Shown here: in pieces, positions 6,107 through 14,119 of the stretch
Numbering within the stretch: position 1 is the stretch's first letter
Layout of the letters: each line of letters begins with the position of its first letter
Assembly (NCBI GenBank): GCA_937877625.1
Contig: CALFJG010000080.1
Span: forward strand, 1 to 15,708
Source: an uncultured Prevotellaceae bacterium
GTDB lineage: Bacteria > Bacteroidota > Bacteroidia > Bacteroidales > Bacteroidaceae
Length of the DNA stretch: 15,708 nt
Reading direction: 5' to 3'
Program-made: the position numbers and the translations under genes
Notes under the pieces: generated by a model
Told to the model about the DNA's origin: nothing
The model's database searches: none
The model's input: only the letters and a program-made list of their open reading frames with translations

Positions 6107-7147
6107 ATGAAGAAGAAGCGCGTCGTTTTTGTTGTCAATCCGGTTAGCGGTACAACACGCAAGCATCGTGTGCGTGAGGTGATAGCCCGTGAGATTAACG
6201 CTGAGGCTTATGACTATGTGGAACGGCTTACCGAGCGTGCCGGCCATGCCACAGAGATAGCGCGTGAGGCAGTGGATGCCGGTGTCGACGTGGTGGTGGC
6301 TGTGGGTGGCGATGGTACGGTGAACGAAACGGCTTCCGGACTCATTAACTCCCACACTGCTCTGGGTATCGTGCCCTGCGGCTCGGGCAACGGACTGGCG
6401 CGCCACTTAGACCTGCCGCTTGACGTAGCCAAAGCCGTGCAGATTATAAACCAAGGCCTTGTCCACCGCTTAGACTACGGACTCTGCGATGGCCGTCCTT
6501 TCTTTTGTACCTGCGGTGTGGGTTTTGACGCTTTTATCAGCGATAAGTTTGCAGGCAGCCACCGACGCGGCCCTATCACTTATATGGAAAACATTCTCAA
6601 GGGCGGACTGCAATACAAACCTCAGGTTTACGACCTGGAGGACGAGACGGGGCGTGTGGTCCACAAGGCTTACGTCGTCACCTGTGCCAATGCCTCGCAG
6701 TATGGAAACAATGCTTATATCGCTCCGAGTGCATCAATGAAAGACGGACTGCTCGATATCGTACTCATTGAGCCCTTCACCGCTTTGCAGGCACCACAGA
6801 TAGCTTTGCAGATGTTCAACAAAACCCTGCCCGAGAACAGCCACGTCAAAACGTTTCGTGCCAAACGCCTTACGATAAGGCGTCGCAGTGCGGGCGTGTG
6901 CCACGTGGACGGCGACCCCTTTGAGGCAGGCCGTGAGATACAGGTGGAGCTGATACCTCGCAGCCTCGACGTTGTAGTGAATCCTAATGCCCACGCCCCG
7001 CGCCTCACCCTTCACCACGTCATCACCGAGCCCTACGACAGCTGGCGTCACCTCAACCGCACGCTCTGGACAAAAAGCCTTGATGGATTGCGAACACTCG
7101 CAGGCACTATACATAGCAGTGGCGAGGCAGACACGGAGCAAAAATAG
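6107..7147 (+). CDS. Diacylglycerol/sphingosine kinase family lipid kinase
   Basis: A 346-residue cytoplasmic or membrane-associated kinase expected to phosphorylate a lipid hydroxyl with ATP. The catalytic DAGK domain has NPVSG (11-15), the nucleotide-binding GGDGTVNE (67-74) and GSGNGLARHL (92-101). The C-terminal lobe has HVDGDPF, the usual family signature near the end of the beta-sandwich. The frame extends to a TTG at 6077, but I chose the ATG at 6107 because MKKKRVVFVVNPVSG is a normal family start and the promoter-like boxes overlap the upstream codons. A tail of about 45 residues follows the family fold. The substrate cannot be read from sequence. Divergent placement beside spt makes sphinganine, ceramide or a related lipid attractive, but diacylglycerol or undecaprenol-type substrates are equally open. 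nadE follows 26 bp downstream, probably in the same transcript. Confidence 0.88.
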   Translation: MKKKRVVFVVNPVSGTTRKHRVREVIAREINAEAYDYVERLTERAGHATEIAREAVDAGVDVVVAVGGDGTVNETASGLINSHTALGIVPCGSGNGLARHLDLPLDVAKAVQIINQGLVHRLDYGLCDGRPFFCTCGVGFDAFISDKFAGSHRRGPITYMENILKGGLQYKPQVYDLEDETGRVVHKAYVVTCANASQYGNNAYIAPSASMKDGLLDIVLIEPFTALQAPQIALQMFNKTLPENSHVKTFRAKRLTIRRRSAGVCHVDGDPFEAGREIQVELIPRSLDVVVNPNAHAPRLTLHHVITEPYDSWRHLNRTLWTKSLDGLRTLAGTIHSSGEADTEQK

Positions 7148-7173
7148 TAGAACTTATACCTTATTATATTATT

Positions 7174-9135
7174 ATGTACCAAGGATTCGTAAAAGTGGCT
7201 CTCGGCATCCCCGAGGTGCGTTTGGGCGACTGCCGCCGCAATACGCTGGCTATTGAAAACCTTATCGCGCGTGCCGAAGGGCAAGGTGTTGAGGTGTTGT
7301 GCTTTCCCGAATTGAGTCTTACGGGCTATACTGTGGGCGATCTTGTGCAGCAACAACTCTTGCTTGACAATGCCGAGCAGTCGTTGGTGCGCTTGATGGA
7401 GGTGACGCGCAATATGAGCGTTGCCGTCATTGTCGGTCTGCCTTTTAGCCACGAGGGAGTAATCTATAACTGTGCTGCTGTGCTACAACGCGGACATATC
7501 CAGGGTATCGTACCCAAGAGCTTCCTTAGCGGCCATAAGGAGTTTTACGAGAAGCGCTGGTTTGTGAGCGGGCGCGATCTTCCCGCCGACACCACCGTGC
7601 GCCTCTGCGGGCAAAGTGTGCCAATGGGTGTAAACCTCCTCTTCGAACTTGGACACTTCACCTTTGGCATAGAAATCTGCGAAGACCTTTGGGCTCCCGT
7701 CCCGCCGAGTACGGCTCTGAGCGTGCAAGGTGCAGAAATCGTTTTCAATCTTAGTGCCACCGACGAATTAGCCGGGAAGCACGACTATCGTTGCCAACTC
7801 GTAAAGAGCCAGAGTGCGCGTAACATCTGTGCTTACGTGTTTGTTGGTTCGGGCTACGGCGAAAGCACACAAGATGTCGTTTTTGGAGGCGAGGGCCTTA
7901 TTTGCGAAAACGGCCACATGATAGCGCAAGCCGAGCGTTTTTCCTTGAGAGAACAACTCGTCGTGACCGACGTAGACGTCAACACCCTGCGTTGCGAGCG
8001 TCGTGTGAACACCTCGTTCAGTTTTGCGCGCCGTCAGAGCTTAGCAGAGAAAGGCCGATACCGCCGCATAGAACTCGAACCCCCCTATGAAGCGGAGAAC
8101 TTCCAGCTCCTGCGTACCATCAATCCGTTGCCATTCCTGCCCGATGCTTCGTGCCACGACGAACGAATGCAAGAGGTGTTAAACATACAAAGCACCGCTT
8201 TGGTGCGACGTATCGCCCATACAGAAGCTAAGTCCGTTGTCGTCGGTGTGAGCGGTGGCCTCGACAGCACCCTGGCGTTGCTCGTGTGCGTGCGTGCTTT
8301 TGATGCTATGCACCGCGACCGCAAAGGTATCGTGGGAATTACTATGCCAGGGTTTGGCACTACCGACCGCACCTATACCAACGCCCTTTCATTGATGAAA
8401 ACTTTAGGCATCACACAACGCGAAATAAGTATCAAGGAAGCCTGCCTCCAACATTTTAGAGACATCGGTCATAATCCCGAACAACGCGATGTGACCTACG
8501 AAAACTCCCAAGCACGCGAGCGTACTCAGATACTGATGGACGTTGCCAATCAGATGAACGGTTTTGTTGTCGGAACGGGAGACCTGAGCGAATTGGCACT
8601 TGGCTGGTGTACCTACGGTGGCGATCAGATGAGTATGTATGGAGTAAACGCTGGCGTACCCAAAACACTGATACGCTATCTCGTGCGTTGGTATGCGCAG
8701 CACGAGGCAGAACCCAATACCGCCGCCACTTTGCTTGACGTTCTTGACACTCCTGTCAGTCCGGAGCTTATCCCCGCCGCCACCGACGGCACAATTGCGC
8801 AGAAAACAGAGGACATCGTTGGCCCATACGAGCTTCACGACTTCTTCCTCTATCAAATGGTACGCTATGGATATCGACCTAAGAAGATTTATTATTTAGC
8901 CCAACACGCCTTTGATGGTCACGACGACCGTGTGGCACGCTATACCGGCGAGCAGATACGCTATTGGCTCACTGTTTTCTGCCGCCGTTTCTTCTCACAA
9001 CAATACAAGCGTAGCAGTATGCCCGACGGCCCGAAGGTGGGCAAAGTCAATCTCAGCCCGCGCGGCGACTGGCGTATGCCCAGTGATGCCAGCAGTGCCG
9101 CTTGGCTCGACGAGTGCGATGAACTCGGTGCGTAG
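7174..9135 (+). CDS. nadE: Glutamine-dependent NAD+ synthetase
   Basis: A 653-residue cytoplasmic enzyme making NAD+ from nicotinic acid adenine dinucleotide, ATP and glutamine (EC 6.3.5.1). The N-terminal nitrilase-like glutaminase domain (about 1-280) has the full Glu-Lys-Cys triad: Glu46 in FPELSLTGY, Lys115 in VPKSFLSG, Cys169 in GIEICEDLW. The synthetase domain (about 335-640) has the PP-loop VGVSGGLDST (Ser360 to Ser365), GTGDLSELALGWCTYGGD (467-484) and a C-terminal RRFFSQQYKRSSMPDGPKVG-type segment. Length fits the large two-domain form, so free ammonia is generated internally. It starts 26 bp after the lipid kinase stop. No frameshift or missing residue was noticed. Confidence 0.97.
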   Translation: MYQGFVKVALGIPEVRLGDCRRNTLAIENLIARAEGQGVEVLCFPELSLTGYTVGDLVQQQLLLDNAEQSLVRLMEVTRNMSVAVIVGLPFSHEGVIYNCAAVLQRGHIQGIVPKSFLSGHKEFYEKRWFVSGRDLPADTTVRLCGQSVPMGVNLLFELGHFTFGIEICEDLWAPVPPSTALSVQGAEIVFNLSATDELAGKHDYRCQLVKSQSARNICAYVFVGSGYGESTQDVVFGGEGLICENGHMIAQAERFSLREQLVVTDVDVNTLRCERRVNTSFSFARRQSLAEKGRYRRIELEPPYEAENFQLLRTINPLPFLPDASCHDERMQEVLNIQSTALVRRIAHTEAKSVVVGVSGGLDSTLALLVCVRAFDAMHRDRKGIVGITMPGFGTTDRTYTNALSLMKTLGITQREISIKEACLQHFRDIGHNPEQRDVTYENSQARERTQILMDVANQMNGFVVGTGDLSELALGWCTYGGDQMSMYGVNAGVPKTLIRYLVRWYAQHEAEPNTAATLLDVLDTPVSPELIPAATDGTIAQKTEDIVGPYELHDFFLYQMVRYGYRPKKIYYLAQHAFDGHDDRVARYTGEQIRYWLTVFCRRFFSQQYKRSSMPDGPKVGKVNLSPRGDWRMPSDASSAAWLDECDELGA

Positions 9136-9136
9136 G

Positions 9137-9162
9137 ACACCATATTATATATTATATGGTGT
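9137..9162 (+). terminator. Hairpin just after nadE, weak terminator candidate
   Basis: ACACCATAT (9137-9145) pairs perfectly with ATATGGTGT (9154-9162) around an AT-only 8 nt loop, one base after the nadE stop. There is no U-run after it, so it may only protect the mRNA 3' end or terminate inefficiently. Confidence 0.4.
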
Positions 9163-9177
9163 GTGCTGTTAATTCCC

Positions 9178-9196
9178 TTTGTCAGATGATGACAAA
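9178..9196 (+). promoter_or_regulatory. 19 bp palindrome, candidate operator of the Fur-family regulator
   Basis: TTTGTCA (9178-9184), GATGA, TGACAAA (9190-9196): a perfect 7-5-7 inverted repeat, 64 bp upstream of the Fur-family start codon. Its 19 bp total length equals a classical Fur box, but the sequence is not the GATAAT-type consensus. A wider inverted repeat (TAATTCCC 9170-9177, GGGAATTA 9231-9238) encloses it. Autoregulation is inferred from position and symmetry. Confidence 0.45.
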
Positions 9197-9260
9197 CGGT
9201 CAAAGACCCGTCAACGTGAAACTAAACTGCGGGAATTAGAACTCGCCTAAATTATTCAGT

Positions 9261-9692
9261 ATGTCCACCGATGCCATTCTTTCGTTGCTCACAACGCACG
9301 GCGTGCGCCCCACCTCCGGGCGCATCCTTGTAGCACGTGCCTTGTCGGATGCATCGTCGCCGTTGACAATGAGCGAACTTGAGGAGAGGCTGGTTACTAT
9401 GGACAAGTCGGGCATCTTTCGTGCGCTAACACTCTTTCGTGCCAACCACGTGGTACACGCCATAGATAGTAGTCAGGGGACGCGCTATGAACTCTGCCAC
9501 GCCGATGTTCACGGTAAAGACAGCGATCGACACGTGCATTTCTATTGCACAAAGTGTCAGCGCACGCTCTGCCTTACCGAACTCCCACCACCAGACATCT
9601 CTTTACCTAAGGGATTTGCTGCCGAGGCCGTCAATTGTATCGTGGAGGGAATATGTCCCGACTGCACACCTCCTCGGGCATTATCCCTATAA
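9261..9692 (+). CDS. Fur-family metal-responsive transcriptional repressor
   Basis: A 143-residue DNA-binding protein. The N-terminal winged helix includes RPTSGRILVARAL (16-28) and the recognition-helix segment MDKSGIFRALTLFRANHVV (47-65), corresponding to the DLSTVYRTL region of Fur proteins. The dimerisation domain has the metal-binding RHVHFYC (90-96) and two CxxC pairs, Cys96/Cys99 and Cys132/Cys135, which normally hold a structural zinc. Histidines at 80, 84, 91 and 93 are candidate regulatory-metal ligands. Sequence alone does not say whether it senses iron (Fur), zinc (Zur) or peroxide (PerR), so I give no symbol. A perfect palindrome upstream may be its own operator. greA follows after 44 bp. 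Confidence 0.9.
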   Translation: MSTDAILSLLTTHGVRPTSGRILVARALSDASSPLTMSELEERLVTMDKSGIFRALTLFRANHVVHAIDSSQGTRYELCHADVHGKDSDRHVHFYCTKCQRTLCLTELPPPDISLPKGFAAEAVNCIVEGICPDCTPPRALSL

Positions 9693-9736
9693 ACCTTGCA
9701 GAAAACGCATAGGTGTTGATTTGTAAATGATTTTTT

Positions 9737-10207
9737 ATGGAATATCTTTCAAAAGAAGGCTACGACAAGTTGGTTCGCGAACTCCACGAGTTGGAGCGCA
9801 TAGAACTGCCCAAGGTGATAGAGGCCATCGCCGAGGCGCGCGACAAGGGCGACTTGAGCGAGAACTTTGAATACCATGCTGCCAAACGCCAACAAGGACG
9901 CCTGCTTAGCAAAATACGCTTCAAACAACGTGTCCTGGAGTATGCCAGGGTGGTAAACACCGACCAGCTCTCGGCAGATGTCGTAGGACTGCTCACCCAG
10001 ATAGAACTCACCAATTTGGGCAACAACACCCGTATGTCTTACACCATTGTCAACCCCCACGAAGCCAATTTGCGCGAAGCTAAACTCTCTATCAAATCGC
10101 CCATAGCCCAAGCATTGCTCGGCAAAAAAGAAGGAGACGTGGTAAAAGTGAAAGTCCCCGCAGGCATACAGCAATTTCGCATCGAACGCATAGAAATGAA
10201 AGGATAG
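9737..10207 (+). CDS. greA: Transcription elongation factor GreA
   Basis: A 156-residue factor that binds the RNA polymerase secondary channel and stimulates cleavage of backtracked transcripts. The N-terminal coiled coil carries the acidic tip in ARDKGDLSENFEYHAAK (34-50; Asp39 and Glu42 correspond to the catalytic-tip pair Asp41/Glu44 of E. coli). The C-terminal FKBP-like domain ends with SIKSPIAQALLGKKEGD and a short beta-strand tail. Length and all hallmark segments are normal. The gene starts with ATG at 9737 after an AT-rich run and may share the transcript of the Fur-family gene 44 bp upstream. Confidence 0.97.
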   Translation: MEYLSKEGYDKLVRELHELERIELPKVIEAIAEARDKGDLSENFEYHAAKRQQGRLLSKIRFKQRVLEYARVVNTDQLSADVVGLLTQIELTNLGNNTRMSYTIVNPHEANLREAKLSIKSPIAQALLGKKEGDVVKVKVPAGIQQFRIERIEMKG

Positions 10208-10477
10208 GGGCAAAACCACCTCCGCACAGTTGCCTAACAAATCTTAAACCCAAACGGATTAAGTAGAATCAACAAAACGCTTATGACCGATTTTGTTTGT
10301 TGGGCTTTTCTCTGACCAAGCTGATGAGTCCTTTCTTGTGTTCCAAAATACTTCCCACTTTTCACGGCTTTTGGCATATAAGCCCGACTTTTCGAAGAAA
10401 TCCGTCTGATATTCGTCAAAACAGCTGCGTTTAAGATACTTTAACAACCCTCGGCGGACACTTTTGGCGTATTTTAT
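10208..10477. other. Intergenic region between greA and the lipoprotein cluster, possible degenerate sequence
   Basis: No convincing gene. On the minus strand two overlapping frames run through it (one would read EKSGLYAKSREKWEVF), but neither has a plausible start context and one continues into the lipoprotein gene antisense. This could be a relic or a dispersed repeat. I see no strong greA terminator; a weak pairing of ACAAAA and TTTTGT near 10270-10300 is the only candidate. Confidence 0.35.
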
Positions 10478-10485
10478 TACTTTTG
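10478..10485 (+). promoter_or_regulatory. Putative -7 box of the lipoprotein-OmpA operon
   Basis: TACTTTTG matches TAnnTTTG exactly and lies 29 bp upstream of the ATG at 10515. A TTTG at 10463-10466 is too close (11 bp) to be a standard -33 element. No comparable box is seen in the gaps before the next three genes, which supports one four-gene transcript. Confidence 0.5.
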
Positions 10486-10514
10486 TATTACCATTCACTA
10501 ACATTATAATAAAT

Positions 10515-11699
10515 ATGAACAAATTCAAGCTGCGATTTGCTACGCTTGTTTGCGGTGTGGCGGTTTGTGGTTTCTGTTTGACATCATGCGCAGAAGACTG
10601 GGACGACTTCTTTACGCAGCATGCCGACGACATTGCGGCACGCGATGCTGAAGATGCTGCCATTCGTGCCGACTTACAAACAGAAATCAATAAACTACGC
10701 ACCGAAATCACGGGCAAAATCGCTACGGTGGAATCAAAACTCCACGACCTCATTGAACAAGGCGGTCAAGACGTGCTTACAGAGCTTGCCAACAAGAGCC
10801 AGCAGACACGTTCCGCAATCGACACACGTTATGCGCAGTTTACAGCACTGATGGATACGCGTTTCGGTGCTTTCCAAACTACGGTAAACAATCTCTTTAA
10901 CACGTTTGCCACACAACGCTCCAACTTAGAGGCCGAACTCAATACGGCTATAGCGCAAAACAATACCGCGCGGGCTAACGAGATTCAGGCCTTTATCAAT
11001 CAGGTGAAGGCGATGCAGAGCCAGGTGCAGAGCGGTGTGGCACAAATTAATGCGCTGCAAACAGAGTATGCCGCCATTATTAGTCAGGCAAACAAACTTG
11101 CCGAGTTGGAGCAGCGTATGAACACCCAGGTATCGCGCTATGATGCGATGCTCGCCGAGTTGTCAACGAAAATTCAAGAAGCGGAAGAACGTTTCGAAGC
11201 CGCGAAGGAGGTAGATCTTTCCGAACTCGCTGCCGCCGAGGTGCAAGACTATAAAGACAAACTCGCCGAGATGAACAATAAGCTCACACAGATGCAGCAA
11301 GCACTGGATAAGATGGAGGATATGTATTCAGACGCGCAGCAGTTGGTGCAAGACTTCTCCGACATTTCTGACCGTGCCGACGATATGGCATCGCTCTTAA
11401 GCGACATTTCTGATGCCTACGACCAATACAGTAAGGTGGAGGATATCCTCGCAGACATTGATGCCATCGATGTGGGCTACTACGAAGACCTTTACGAAAA
11501 CCTTAAGAGCGAACTTGAACAGGCCGACCAAGACATGGTAGTCGCCGCTGCCGGACTCGCGGATCTAAAAGCCTATTTGGAAAGCGGTGTTGATGATATG
11601 AATGCTTGTGCCGACGAGTGCGAAACGAATATGGAGTATTGTGTCGGTCTCGCCGACGATATACGCTCGGGCTTTGATGCTATCCCTTTCCCTAACTGA
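10515..11699 (+). CDS. Coiled-coil lipoprotein 1 of a three-gene array (family not recognised)
   Basis: A 394-residue lipoprotein. The signal peptide MNKFKLRFATLVCGVAVCGF is followed by lipobox LTSC, with lipidated Cys25. The frame extends to an ATG at 10464, but that start would put 17 residues before a textbook signal peptide and lies upstream of the predicted transcription start, so I use 10515. After the cysteine comes AEDWDDF, acidic like known Bacteroidetes surface-export signals. Most of the mature chain (about 40-330) is heptad-like, low in proline and glycine, rich in A, E, Q, K and D, with an acidic YSDAQQLVQDFSDISDRADD region. Apart from Cys25 the mature chain has cysteines only near the end: Cys365, Cys369 and Cys376. 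No enzyme motif is seen. Twenty base pairs separate it from lipoprotein 2; a structural or tethering role is inferred. Confidence 0.85.
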   Translation: MNKFKLRFATLVCGVAVCGFCLTSCAEDWDDFFTQHADDIAARDAEDAAIRADLQTEINKLRTEITGKIATVESKLHDLIEQGGQDVLTELANKSQQTRSAIDTRYAQFTALMDTRFGAFQTTVNNLFNTFATQRSNLEAELNTAIAQNNTARANEIQAFINQVKAMQSQVQSGVAQINALQTEYAAIISQANKLAELEQRMNTQVSRYDAMLAELSTKIQEAEERFEAAKEVDLSELAAAEVQDYKDKLAEMNNKLTQMQQALDKMEDMYSDAQQLVQDFSDISDRADDMASLLSDISDAYDQYSKVEDILADIDAIDVGYYEDLYENLKSELEQADQDMVVAAAGLADLKAYLESGVDDMNACADECETNMEYCVGLADDIRSGFDAIPFPN

Positions 11700-11719
11700 C
11701 CCTCTAAATCCTACCGACA

Positions 11720-12838
11720 ATGAATTATAAGACGTTATTTCGCTTACTTTGTCTGCCGCTCTTGAGTGTGCTGTTCGTGGCGTGCACTACGTACGACTAC
11801 GATGCTGAACTCAACGATAATGAGCAGCAACGCATACGCCTTCACCAAGAAGACCAAAAGATTTACCAAGAGATAACCGAGGCAGCACAAAGCCTTGACT
11901 ATCTCATCGGAGAGATGACCACCCGTGTACGCGCCGAGCTTGAAGCCAAAGAGGAAAGCCTGCTGCAATCCATTGGCGAGAGTGAACGCCTCGTAAATCA
12001 ATATCTCACACAGAAAATTGGCGATGCCGATGCTTATGTAGATCAACTTGAACAGCAGTCGCGCCAACTTATCCAGCAAAAAGAAGGCGAGTTCAACCAA
12101 GCCTGCGCTACCTTGCAAGAGCAGAAGATACTCCTTGCCGACCAAGGCTACGAGGCAAACGTGCAGAAGATGCAGGAGGGTATTGACTTGCTTAATAACT
12201 TCCAGGCTCTTTACGACAACGCCATAGCCGGGATGCAGAGCCGCATCACCGAGTTAGAGCAAATGCAACAACGGCTCTCTACGTTGGAGCAACAAATTCA
12301 GCAGACACAGGCTAAGCGGCAACAGATACTCAACCGCGTGGCGCAGTTGCAAACTAAGTTGCAGCAGAGCATCACAACAGCTATCGCTACCACAAAGACC
12401 AGCGAGGCACACACCGCAGCCCTTCGCGAACTACAATCATCGTACAGCGCACTGGTTCAGGCGATGAAGGAACTGGAACAGGCCTATACCTACGATGATA
12501 GTTGGGTGAGCGACGCCGAGAACTACGCACAGACGATACAGATCGCCATTGACGAGATGCAATCGGCTATCAGCGAGGCCAACGATCTCAATACGCTCTT
12601 AGACCAATTTGAGGCCGGAAAAGCCGACGACATCCTCACACAGTTAGAAGCCATACGCGACGATATACAAGACCTTGCCGACTACGACACTTCAGCATTG
12701 GACGAAGCAAGCACCGTTGCCGATGAATTACAAAACGTGTGCGATGCAATACTCGCCGCTGCCTCGCGGTGTGACGATGCTTGTACGGCTTGCGAAGAAG
12801 CCTATGACGATTGCGACTGGGAGAGTTGGAAATCTTAA
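11720..12838 (+). CDS. Coiled-coil lipoprotein 2 of a three-gene array (family not recognised)
   Basis: A 372-residue lipoprotein. The signal peptide MNYKTLFRLLCLPLLSVLF leads to lipobox FVAC with lipidated Cys22, followed by TTYDYDAELNDNE, acidic and aromatic. A long helical region (about 40-330) is unusually rich in glutamine, for example MQQRLSTLEQQIQQTQAKRQ (about 173-192), and fits a parallel or antiparallel coiled coil. The C-terminus is cysteine-rich: Cys341, Cys351, Cys355, Cys358 and Cys365, spaced as C-x9-C-x3-C-x2-C-x6-C, ending DWESWKS. The same plan as lipoproteins 1 and 3 suggests ancient duplication, although the sequences are far diverged. It might be mistaken for a generic chromosome-segregation-like hypothetical because of the coiled coil; the lipobox rules that out. 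Confidence 0.84.
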   Translation: MNYKTLFRLLCLPLLSVLFVACTTYDYDAELNDNEQQRIRLHQEDQKIYQEITEAAQSLDYLIGEMTTRVRAELEAKEESLLQSIGESERLVNQYLTQKIGDADAYVDQLEQQSRQLIQQKEGEFNQACATLQEQKILLADQGYEANVQKMQEGIDLLNNFQALYDNAIAGMQSRITELEQMQQRLSTLEQQIQQTQAKRQQILNRVAQLQTKLQQSITTAIATTKTSEAHTAALRELQSSYSALVQAMKELEQAYTYDDSWVSDAENYAQTIQIAIDEMQSAISEANDLNTLLDQFEAGKADDILTQLEAIRDDIQDLADYDTSALDEASTVADELQNVCDAILAAASRCDDACTACEEAYDDCDWESWKS

Positions 12839-12880
12839 TCTGCTTAGGTAATACCCATTCACTCATACACAATATATAAT

Positions 12881-14065
12881 ATGTACATACGACACAAACA
12901 ATTTGCCGCCCTCTTGCTCCTCTTCGGTTTGCTGCTCACGGCTTCATGTGCGCGCGACTACGAGGACGACATCTTGGCAGCACAGCAAGATATGGACGAC
13001 CTCGTGCAGGCCGACAAAGACCTCCGCGCCTATCTTACGCAGAGCATTAACGAAGCACGCACGCGCCTCAACCAAATGCTCAACAGCGAGGATGCGACAC
13101 TCCAGGGAGAGATATCTTTGAAAATGAATAATCTGAAGAGCGACATACAAGGGCGTATGGCTACTATCCTCGGGCGAATGAACAATGAGTTCGCGAATAG
13201 CGAGCAACGCGCCGCCGATAAAATCGTCGCACTCAATGCCTTGCTCAACGATGCTGGTGGCGTGAAAGATCGCCTGCAAAATAAGTTGAACCAAACACGA
13301 CAAGCCGTACTTGATGCGCAGACCGCACACAACGACCAGCTGGCTGCCGATCTCGAACACTACTACAGCAAACTTCAGAGTCTGCAAAACAGCCTGAATA
13401 ACCTTACAACAACCATCAATTCGTTGCGTTCACAGCTCGATGCGTTTTCCAGTATGGACGAAACGGCACGCTTGCAAACTATTGAGGACAAGATAAGTGC
13501 TTTGGAGCAATTTAGTCTCGACGTGGAATTAGAAAACCTCGGCGTGGCACTTCATCTTTTCACCGAGCAGCAGTATGCCGAGATGACCACCGAAGACTTA
13601 CAGAAACTCAACGACTTCTATGCCGATTTGGAGAACTATTCCAACAAGGTACTCACACAGTTTTCCGACTTTGAAGACGACCTCAGCCAGTACGAGCAAA
13701 CGTACAACAACTTAGAAAGTGACTTCGACAATGTCAGTAGTGAACTACAAGGCCTTAGCACCACTTTCGATGCCCTCGATGATGTGCTGAGCGAGGAGCA
13801 AACGCTCAACTACATTCAAGACTGCATCGACGAAATAGAAGGCTACGAGAGTCAGATACTCCAGATTGTCGGCGATTTAGAAAGTTGCACGTCAGACCTT
13901 CAAAATGCAGAGAGTGATGCTCACGATGCGGATAGCGAGTTGGAAGACCGCGATACCTACCTGCATGTTTGTGAGGCTTGGGTGGCAGGCATTGAAGAAC
14001 GCCGCGATGCCCTCAACGATTGGATTGCCGACCTGCAATCGCGCTACCCTTGGTGGGACTGGTAA
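12881..14065 (+). CDS. Coiled-coil lipoprotein 3 of a three-gene array (family not recognised)
   Basis: A 394-residue lipoprotein, as long as lipoprotein 1. The signal peptide MYIRHKQFAALLLLFGLLL leads to lipobox TASC with lipidated Cys23, then ARDYEDDILAAQQDMDDL. The C-A-x-D-[WY]-[DE]-D start resembles lipoprotein 1 (C-A-E-D-W-D-D), supporting common origin. Helical, heptad-like sequence fills about 30-340, increasingly acidic toward the end (FSDFEDDLSQYEQTYNNLES). C-terminal cysteines are at 315, 336 and 364, with none elsewhere after Cys23. The protein ends in the aromatic tail RYPWWDW. It begins 42 bp after lipoprotein 2 and ends 54 bp before the OmpA-family gene. No catalytic motif was seen. 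Confidence 0.85.
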   Translation: MYIRHKQFAALLLLFGLLLTASCARDYEDDILAAQQDMDDLVQADKDLRAYLTQSINEARTRLNQMLNSEDATLQGEISLKMNNLKSDIQGRMATILGRMNNEFANSEQRAADKIVALNALLNDAGGVKDRLQNKLNQTRQAVLDAQTAHNDQLAADLEHYYSKLQSLQNSLNNLTTTINSLRSQLDAFSSMDETARLQTIEDKISALEQFSLDVELENLGVALHLFTEQQYAEMTTEDLQKLNDFYADLENYSNKVLTQFSDFEDDLSQYEQTYNNLESDFDNVSSELQGLSTTFDALDDVLSEEQTLNYIQDCIDEIEGYESQILQIVGDLESCTSDLQNAESDAHDADSELEDRDTYLHVCEAWVAGIEERRDALNDWIADLQSRYPWWDW

Positions 14066-14119
14066 AACTGCCTGAAACGAAACACTTTTTTCTCTAACAC
14101 TTCAACTCTTATATAAATA

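Noticed and set aside
5909..6406. Minus-strand frame of 165 codons across the spt/kinase promoter region
   Set aside because: It overlaps the promoter boxes and the start of the well-supported lipid kinase gene on the other strand, and shows no motif.
10464..10514. Upstream ATG extending lipoprotein 1 by 17 residues
   Set aside because: It overlaps the -7 box and would bury a standard lipoprotein signal peptide behind a hydrophobic extension.
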